Part shown: in pieces, positions 56,641-64,000 of the stretch
How positions within the stretch are numbered: position 1 is the first letter of the stretch
Layout: every line of letters starts with the position of its first letter
Assembly (NCBI GenBank): GCA_963580455.1
Contig: OY756969.1
Location: forward strand, 18,324,760-18,388,759
DNA from: Euonymus europaeus
Taxonomy: Eukaryota > Streptophyta > Magnoliopsida > Celastrales > Celastraceae
Direction: 5' to 3'
Length of the DNA stretch: 64,000 bases
Position numbers and translations under genes: made by a program
The notes under the pieces: model-generated
Told to the model about the DNA's origin: nothing
The model's database searches: none
What the model saw: only the letters and a program-made list of their open reading frames with translations

Positions 56641-57467
56641 TACGATTCCTTAGGCAAAGAAACAATGGAACCCTAGCAAGAAGGAGCCCCCTCTCAGTCT
56701 TACACTCTCGGGCCTCTCCTTAATCAGTGATTCAGTCCGTCTCTTCAGGCCTTCGGCGACTGCGAATTCTCCGACTCACCGCCACACCACCTATCACCAT
56801 CACTATCACCATCACCGCGACACCGCTTCTCTGTCTCTATTATATGTTCAAACTTCCTTCGATTCGTCGGTAAGCTTTTCAGAGGTTCAATTTCAGTCGA
56901 TTTTGATGAATTTTTGCCACCCCTCTTAACACTGTCTCAATACACGGCTTCCAGGTCCCATATCTTCCATCATCCTTCCGTTCGGAGTAATTATCGAGTT
57001 CGAGCCTGCTGCCTTCAGGTATGTGTTCTTAAAGAAACATTTTGTTTTGGTCTTTGGCTCTGTTAATTCAATCTCTGTTTGGGTGAGTTGTGATGATCTG
57101 TTTATGTTAATTTAATCTCTGTGAATTGGTATGTTCTGACACTCGTTTAACAAATGAACTACTTTACATGTTACATGCTTAGACACCACTACCACATACG
57201 AATGGAATGGCATGGGCCGTAAGGATTGGGGTGTTTAATAGCTGCTATGTATATACATATATAACAATTTGGGCAACCGAAGGAAAAATTGAAACTTAAA
57301 ATAATTGGAACTCCTTGATTGATTAAGAGTTAAGAAAAGCCTAGGAAAAAAAGGTGCATGTTTTTTAAGATTCTTTATTGTTTTTTTTTTGTAGGGATAT
57401 GTTTTTCTTGACAGACTGCTAGAAAAGTGAAGGGAAGAACACAACAGAACCGCATATTGCTATCACA
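56641..57467 (+). promoter_or_regulatory. Likely promoter and 5' leader of the PPR gene, with a UTR intron
   Basis: A CT- and CACC-rich leader (about 56690-57017) reaches a consensus-like donor (CTTCAG/GTATGTG at 57018). A T-rich acceptor (TTTTTTTTTTTGTAG) ends near 57393, about 75 bases before the start codon. This suggests a ~375-bp intron in the 5' leader. Transcript evidence is needed to fix the start. Confidence 0.5.
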
Positions 57468-59906
57468 ATGGCAAGGAACATTAATTTTGTCCACAAAATT
57501 CCACTCTCTCCCCTAATCAAACATCCTATCTTATTCTCCTATAGTTGCTCCTCCCGATCCCAATATCGGACAGAAGCCGTTGATGACAAATCCCTGAACT
57601 TGCTGGACCAAGAACGCCATGAACACTTTCTCAAGCTTCGAGTTCTCCTCCAACAGGACCGCACAGATACTGCACATAGGCTGCTTCTCTCCCTCATTCA
57701 GACAAAATCAGTATTTTCTTCACCCTCTGATCTCTTTTCTCTTTTCTCTTTGTCCGCACCCTCCTTGAAACCTGCTTTCTCTAGTATACTCCTCTCCGTT
57801 TGTTGTGAGGCAAAGATGCTCCCTGAAGCAACTAAAGTCTACGACTTGATCAGAAATGATGGTATGCTTCCTTCTTTACCTTCTATGAAATTGTTTCTTG
57901 AATATCTGGTGGGTTCAAAGCAGTTTCATAAAACTCTTAATCTGTTTGAGGAGATTGTGGCATCTGGGTTCGGGGCCCATAGCTTTGTGTATGGGAAAGC
58001 GGTGCTGGCTGCTGTCAAGTTAGGGGACTTGAAAAGAGCCAACGAGCTGGTTGATGACATGAAAAGGAGAGGACTTAGTCCGACTGTATTTAATTACAAT
58101 GTACTAATTCGTGGGTTATGCAAAGAGAGGAATATGAGAGATGCAGGGAAGAAGTTCAAGGAAATGTGTGAGAGGAAGGTAGTTGCCAACCGGGTTACTT
58201 ATAATACCCTCATTGATGGGTATTGTAAAGTTGGGGATGTAGAGGAGGCATTTAAGGTGAGGGAAAGGATGAGGGAAGAGAATGTGGAGCCAAATATTGT
58301 CACCTTAAATTCCTTGCTTGGTTCTCTTTGTCGGGTGGGGAGGATGGGGGAAGCCAAAAGTGTAGTGCACGAGATGGAAGCACATGGGTTTATGCCTGAT
58401 GGCTTTGCCTATAGTATCCTTATGGATGGACATTCGAGATGCGGAGATAGTGAAGGTGCAATTGCCTTGTATGAGGAAGCATCTAGGAAAGGAGTTATGA
58501 GTAATAATTACGCAGCTAGCATTTTGCTCAGTTCCTTCTGTAAGGCAGGGAAGGTTGAAAAGGCAGAGGAAGTTTTGAAGCAACTTATGGAAAATGGGTT
58601 TGTTCCGGATGAGGTGATCTATAACACAATTGTGAATGGGTATTGTCGAAGAGGTACTATGAGCAAAGCCATTGAAACTATTGAAGCAATGGAAGTTCGA
58701 GGGTTGAAGCCCAATGGCATTACTTTCAATCCTCTGATATCCAAGTTTTGTGAAATGAGAAAGATAGATGAGGCTGAGGACTGGGCAAGGAAGATGAAAG
58801 AGAAGGGAATTGCTTGGAATGTGGAGACGTACAACATCCTGATCAGCGGTTATGGAAGGCTGTGCCGTTTTGATAAATGTTTCCAGATTCTTGAAGTTAA
58901 GGAAAATAGTGGAATAAAGCCAGATGTGATAAGTTATGGTTCTTTGATTGATTCTTTGTCCAAGGATGGTAAGGTTCTTGAGGCTGAAATACTCCTCAGG
59001 GATATGGTGGGGAGAGGGATTTTGCCAAATGCTCAAATATATAATATGCTTATAGATGGTTGTTGTATGATGGGTAGATTGCAAGATGCATTTAGGTTCC
59101 TGGACGAGATGGTGGGAAGTGAAATAGATCCCACAATTGTAACTTACAATGTACTCATTCGTGGGCTCTGTAAATTGGGAAGGGTAACAGAAGCTGAAGA
59201 CTTGTTTCTCCAAATTAAAAGCAGGGGTTTAATTCCTGATGTATTCACGTACAATTCCTTAATCTCAGCATATTCTAATGCAGGAATATTCCAGAAATGT
59301 CTTGATTTATATGAGACGATGAAGGAAAAAGGAATCACACCTACTCTTCACACATATCATCCTCTGATTAGTCGATTTGGGAAGGAAAGAATGGCGGTTG
59401 TGGAGAAATTAGTTGATGAAATGCTAAAGATGGGTTTGGCTCCTAATAGAGTTGTCTATAATGCTCTTATACGTTGTTATGTAGAGCATGGAGATGTTCA
59501 AAAATCATTTGCTTTGCACAAGGAGATGGTCGACCAGGGAATACATCCTGACAAGATGACCTATGACAGCCTGATCATGGGGCATCTCAAGGAAGGGAGG
59601 CTGTCTGAAGTAAGGAATATTGTGAGTGATATGAAGGCTAGAGGATTGTTTCCTAAAGCTTATACTTACAACATACTGGTTAAAGGACATTGCGAGCTAA
59701 AAGATTTTGGTGCGGCGTATGCTTGGTATAGAGAAATGTTTGAGAATGGTTTCCTCCCAAATGTCTGCATTTGTGATGATCTTTCTGCTGGTCTTCGACA
59801 CCAAGGGAAATTTCAAGAAGCTGACATTGTTTGCTTAGAAATGACTGCCAAGGGAATGAATGATTCAGTGGTAAATAAGGATTTATCTATGGTTGCCAAA
59901 ATATGA
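57468..59906 (+). CDS. P-class pentatricopeptide repeat protein, probably mitochondrial
   Basis: PPR proteins bind organelle RNAs in a sequence-specific way and steer their processing, stability or translation. This single-exon gene encodes 812 residues and starts at the first ATG. The N-terminus (MARNINFVHKIPL) is basic and Ser-rich with few acidic residues, fitting an organelle transit peptide. About 19 repeats of ~35 residues follow from about residue 140 to 795, most with the VTYNTLIDGYCKVGD-type helix and G.PD turn. No E, DYW or SMR domain is present, so it is P-class. Length, the LRVLLQQDRTDTAHRLL segment and repeat order closely resemble, from memory, Arabidopsis At5g12100. No stops or frameshifts. 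It is the only convincing host gene here. Confidence 0.95.
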   Translation: MARNINFVHKIPLSPLIKHPILFSYSCSSRSQYRTEAVDDKSLNLLDQERHEHFLKLRVLLQQDRTDTAHRLLLSLIQTKSVFSSPSDLFSLFSLSAPSLKPAFSSILLSVCCEAKMLPEATKVYDLIRNDGMLPSLPSMKLFLEYLVGSKQFHKTLNLFEEIVASGFGAHSFVYGKAVLAAVKLGDLKRANELVDDMKRRGLSPTVFNYNVLIRGLCKERNMRDAGKKFKEMCERKVVANRVTYNTLIDGYCKVGDVEEAFKVRERMREENVEPNIVTLNSLLGSLCRVGRMGEAKSVVHEMEAHGFMPDGFAYSILMDGHSRCGDSEGAIALYEEASRKGVMSNNYAASILLSSFCKAGKVEKAEEVLKQLMENGFVPDEVIYNTIVNGYCRRGTMSKAIETIEAMEVRGLKPNGITFNPLISKFCEMRKIDEAEDWARKMKEKGIAWNVETYNILISGYGRLCRFDKCFQILEVKENSGIKPDVISYGSLIDSLSKDGKVLEAEILLRDMVGRGILPNAQIYNMLIDGCCMMGRLQDAFRFLDEMVGSEIDPTIVTYNVLIRGLCKLGRVTEAEDLFLQIKSRGLIPDVFTYNSLISAYSNAGIFQKCLDLYETMKEKGITPTLHTYHPLISRFGKERMAVVEKLVDEMLKMGLAPNRVVYNALIRCYVEHGDVQKSFALHKEMVDQGIHPDKMTYDSLIMGHLKEGRLSEVRNIVSDMKARGLFPKAYTYNILVKGHCELKDFGAAYAWYREMFENGFLPNVCICDDLSAGLRHQGKFQEADIVCLEMTAKGMNDSVVNKDLSMVAKI

Positions 59907-62341
59907 GGAGGATCTACAGCAATTGGAATTCTCTCTCTTCAAATTGAATTGGTTTGTTATCATGGAGTCGATTTGTTTACAAGTCCCTTTAGAATATGGT
60001 ATTGTTATATTATCCCAGTCTTTTAAGTTATCACCCCTAACATTTCTGTTAATTGTGAAAGCTATTATAAATTTATTGGTGAACGTCTCTCGTTCTCTGA
60101 CATGCAATTCACGCACTTTTGGAGAATTATTTTAGCTTTGTTTACATTATGAGTAAAAAACCAAGTACACGCCAGCCGCATATGCATCTCAACTAATTAA
60201 TGTACACCAACTCAATTTCATATCGGCTTCTTTTTCCTCAAATTTCTCAGCAACCGAGCACAGCTCATAAATACTTTTATTTTGTTTTAATAAATTTGTA
60301 AGACTAGACTCAACGTATCAATCTATCCACAAATTAGAAATAATCTTATTGAGCATCCAAAATGACAGTGCTGAAATGATATGTAATCCATTAATCAACA
60401 AATAGAACAAACAAAATTAACAATGCAAAATCAATATATCATCCGTTCGAACATCTCAGCTTCTAAACGGTAGGAAACTCAAACCATTATATATTTAACA
60501 ATGATATATGATATCAATTTAGAATGAAATTTGATTATACAACGGAATGAGTTATTATGAACTATTTAGGGCTGAACATATAATATTTTTCATTTCCATA
60601 TATCATCCGTCAATCAACAAACCCCACAAATAGAAAAAATATTTCATGTTATCAAATTTCTGACAAACCAAATGGAGATTTACTAAGTTATAAGCATCTA
60701 TTCTATATTCTATTCTATTCTATATATATTAGCTCTTGTCATGGCGAGTTGAAATTTTTTTTCCAATCGCGCGATTGTCGTTGAATTCCTATCGTCGATT
60801 GCCTACCGCTAGCGCTATATCCACCATCCAAATCCCCTTTTTCGTAGTGCCAAACTCGATAGTTGTTCCATTGTAGAGCAAGGACTGGGTATTTAGTAGA
60901 GGAAGTAGCCATTTGATAAATTTTGTGGATCCCTGTTGTTACTGGATAATATATTTTGTAGTACTCTTTGGAATTTCAATTTCGAATAACACTTGCTAAT
61001 TCCATTTGTTCTTGCAGGTGTACATAGGTTTGTCGCCCAATTTTTTCGTTATACATGGTCACTGTTAGCCGAACTTTATTGTATTGTGAGGTGAGTTTAC
61101 TTTCCATCGTTACTTTAATTCTGAAATTATATCCAGTGCTTTTATTGAATGCTTAAGTTTGTGCTTTTTTTTGTTGATAGTATATATAATCACCTCCCAA
61201 GTTTTACACAATTGACAAAGCTTATGTGTCCCTGTTTGAGATTGAGCTTGGATCCTAGCTATTTTGTCGATTTTGTTTGTTATTCCGTTTTTTTCCCGGG
61301 GACCCATCAACTAAAGTTACTAACACAAATTATCTAACCTAGAAAAAGATTTTATTCAAAGAAATTTCATAGTAGGTTATTCAAGAAACCTCGTATTCAA
61401 CGGATATTTGGTTAAAAAATGACCAATAATTGCTGCCCATGATAAAAAAATTTACCAATTTTTTTGGTCAAAGTTCAAGGGACGTCACCTCAAACTCTGT
61501 CAAATCGGAAACTTCATAAATATTTCTTGCTATCTATGCTAGCTTGATAGCAAGACAGCGGTTCGATATTGTTCAGAACCCTCTCTTCTGTATTGGGAGA
61601 CTACTGCTTTAAGGAACCAATCCGATACGATTTACCCCAAATTTGGACGAATCACACCTACAGAGATTCAACTTGGTTGCAAGCCACCTCCTCGATATTG
61701 CGAGACGATTGGTTTCAGGTCCCAAACACCCACAGGTAGATTGGTTTCCATATGTGTTACACTGATTTCCTGTTTATCAATTTTTTGTGTCTGCAAAAAT
61801 GCACTTCTCACTGATTTCTCCTTCTCTCCTCTGTTTGCGCTTTCATATTGTTCTTATGCCCGGGTTAACGGCGTAGGTTACGATAGCTATTGTGAAAGTG
61901 CAATTGTGGGTACTTGTATATAGATCAAAACAGATATAATCGTTATTGTTATAGCAAAGGGCCAAAGTTTAGTTTTACAATATTCATTGCCGGATTCAGA
62001 AAGTTTCAATTGACATATGGGTAGCTGAAAAAGTATTTTAAGTGTTGCTATACAAGCATCCTCATATTCATTTCCGACAACTAAGCCATCAAATCAGGCT
62101 GTTCATTGTAGTAGTTTTGATGTTTTTTCCTATTAGATGCTTCTATTTTAGAATTCTACCATCAGCTATACGCCCTTAAAGCAAGTGTTGTCATTGATGT
62201 TGTTCTGTAAAGCAAGTGTTGTAATCCAAACAAAACACATATGGTCTCATACATAAGAATAAAGATAGAAAGTAACCCACCTGAAATCATGACTCCACCA
62301 TTTTTATCATTGTTATTGATAAGTGTCAGACATGATCCAAA
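59907..62341. other. 3' flank of the PPR gene and AT-rich intergenic sequence
   Basis: The first ~250 bases are probably 3' UTR. Beyond that no gene is evident. At about 60707 the sequence TCTATTCTATATTCTATTC resembles a plant Helitron 5' end and could start the Helitron whose helicase lies at 62342. A short open stretch (LVASHLLDIARRLVSGP, near 61670) followed by CAG/GTAGAT might be a captured exon fragment, family unknown. Confidence 0.35.
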
Positions 62342-63710
62342 CAAAGCTTACAAAGCTTTAATAACTAGGCTGGGTTCATAAGGGAAAATAGTTCTTGCAG
62401 TAGCATCTTCGGGTATTGCGTCATTGCTTCTACCTGGTGGAAGAACAGCACATTCCAAGTTTAAAATTCCAATTGATATTCATGCTGAATCAACATGTTA
62501 TATAAAAAAGGCCACACACGCTGCTGAACTGATAAAAATGGCAGCTCTAATAGTATGGGACGAAGCACCAATGGCGCATCGAAACTGTTTTGAAGCTCTA
62601 GATCGAACAATGAAAGATATTCTAAATGTGGAAGGAGATATCAATGACACATTAGTTATGCCTTTCGGGGGGAAAACAGTCGTTCTTGGTGGCGACTTCC
62701 GACAAATACTGCCAGTCGTTATAAAGGGTTCAAGGCATGACACAGTACATGCATGCATAACAAAATCAGATCTATGGCAGAAATGCAAGGTCTATAAACT
62801 CATGGAGAATATGAGGTTAAGTGTGGATGGCTTACAGGGAGAAGAAATATTAGAAATGTCTAAATTTGCACAATGGCTACTTCATATCAGTGAGGGTACC
62901 TTGGAGTCTATTAAGATGAGTGAAGATGAAGAAACAGCTGCTTGGATAAAAATCCCAGAAGAAATGCTGATAGTATCTGAAGATAACTCAGTTGAAGATC
63001 TAATAACCAATATTTATGATGATTTGTTGTTAATGTACAAGAATGAAGATTATCTAAAGGAGAGGGCAATCATAACAGGCACAAATGAGGCTGTGGACCA
63101 GATAAATTCAGTTGTCTTGAACAGAATTCCATCAGAGGAAAAAACATATTTAAGCTTTGATTCTATTTGCAAAGTTGTAGGTGGCTCAGATGAAGATGAT
63201 ATATTGTACCCACCTGAATTCCTCAACTCATTGTCATTCGTTGGGGTTCCTCATCATTCTTTAGAACTAAAGACAGAAACTCCAGTAATGTTGCTTAGGA
63301 ATATAAACCCAAGCAACAGACTCTGTAATGGAACTAGACTGATGGTTAAAAGATTAGGCACAAGGGTTATAGAAGCAATCATAATTACAGGAAGTCATGT
63401 TGGGGACAAAGTTTTTATTCCAAGGATCATAATGTCAGCAACTGATAAGAGATGGCCTTTTACAATAAAAAGAAGACAATTTCCAATACGATTGTGTTAT
63501 GCAATGACGATTAACAAAAGCCAAGGTCAAACACTAGCAAGAGTTGGCCTATATCTACCAAGACCTGTATTTACACATGGACAACTATATGTCGCAATAT
63601 CTAGGGTGACTACATATAAAGGTCTGAGAGTGTTGCTTGGTTCTGACAATGAAACATCAATGCAGTACACTAAGAATATTGTGTATGAAGAAGTTTTTAA
63701 TGATCTATAA
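62342..63710 (+). pseudogene. Second Helitron helicase, truncated at its N-terminus
   Basis: This is the C-terminal two thirds of a PIF1-type Helitron helicase. Homology begins around AYKALITRLGS (62355), just after where Walker A should be, and meets an in-frame TAA before [20 protein letters not shown]. From 62424 the frame is open for 428 residues with [37 protein letters not shown] and YVAISRVTTYKGLR. It ends with EEVFNDL and a stop. It shares domain order with the helicase at 15967-18039 but differs at many positions, so it comes from another Helitron family. Without Rep and Walker A it cannot work. The 3' end of the element is probably beyond the window. Confidence 0.9.
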
Positions 63711-64000
63711 AAAGGTAAATGATACACCTTTTCATATATAAGTTCAGATTATCTATGATTTTATTTAGGTATAAGTAACTTCATTTTATAAATGTCAATA
63801 ATGCAAACTTTGTAACCTGCAGAACTATTCTAGGAACAAACTAGGAACACAGGCAAGGTTACCAAAGTTTGAAGATCAAATAACCCAAAGGTGAGGAAAT
63901 CACTCTTTATTAACTTTGTTTACTTCGTTCTCTTCATTTACTTCCCCCAATCAATTAGGGTTTATGCATATTTGTCACAGAACCAGCAGATGATTACTTG
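63711..64000. other. Sequence downstream of the Helitron helicase
   Basis: AT-rich. It contains ACCTGCAG/AACTATTC and AAAG/GTGAGGAAATC, which could be borders of a small exon (about 63823-63891), perhaps captured by the Helitron. No terminal hairpin and CTRR end is seen before the window stops. Confidence 0.35.

Noticed and set aside
58305..59213. 302-residue open frame on the minus strand
   Set aside because: It is a shadow of the PPR gene on the opposite strand; it has no family features and the plus strand explains the sequence.
62424..63710. A host PIF1 helicase gene
   Set aside because: It lacks Walker A, and the sequence follows Helitron helicases, with [17 protein letters not shown] and the Helitron-type C-terminus.

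Overview
This window is plant nuclear DNA, almost certainly from a eudicot. It holds one intact host gene, a single-exon P-class pentatricopeptide-repeat (PPR) protein, in a deep nest of transposable elements. Plant-only families are present: plant PIF/Harbinger, plant Helitrons with Rep and helicase, a Tekay-type chromovirus, a Tat/Retand-type Ty3 element, a FAR1-type MULE and a fossil pararetrovirus. There are no prokaryotic features.

Layout. 1-9010: inverted repeats at 118-215 and 8880-9006 bracket an old unclassified element. A PIF/Harbinger transposon (about 233-5395) sits inside it and carries both of its genes, a transposase with one frameshift and an intact spliced Myb/SANT-like partner. 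9010-10460: AT-rich repeats. 10462-14241: a Helitron 3' terminus and a stretch with an antisense galactinol synthase exon. 14242 to about 31500: an autonomous-type Helitron read on the minus strand. Its RepHel gene is cut by a complete, young Tekay-type retrotransposon (18972-28126; LTRs about 0.5 % diverged by eye, TSD TGGTC). 31846-35339: a MULE with ~204-bp TIRs, a broken FAR1-type transposase and three exons of an HD-Zip class II homeobox gene. 36871-39074: a Tekay-like solo LTR (TSD CAGTG). 39143-49789: a complete but mutated Tat/Retand element (TSD CTACT). It has an antisense extra ORF, an inverted LTR copy upstream of that ORF, and a nested solo LTR (46640-48125, TSD AGGCA). 50905-54330: rearranged, partly duplicated minus-strand remains of an endogenous caulimovirid. 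54340-55130: a third Tekay-like LTR fragment. 55283-56121: a small TIR element. 57468-59906: the PPR gene. 62342-63710: a second, truncated Helitron helicase on the plus strand.

How it fits together. Five insertions keep matching or near-matching target duplications, so the order can be read. The host-like tail at 36330-50900 took in the solo-LTR element and the Tat element 59 bp apart. A further LTR element then landed in the Tat antisense gene and collapsed to a solo LTR. Separately, the Tekay-type element landed in the Rep domain of the Helitron.

Most unusual are: (1) the Tat element's antisense ORF lying directly downstream of a 484-bp inverted copy of the element's own LTR, including its TATA motif; (2) two gene-capture events (galactinol synthase in a Helitron region, HD-Zip II in a MULE), both keeping intron boundaries; and (3) two related LTR families carrying different short palindromes, in arrays at the same place in the LTR.
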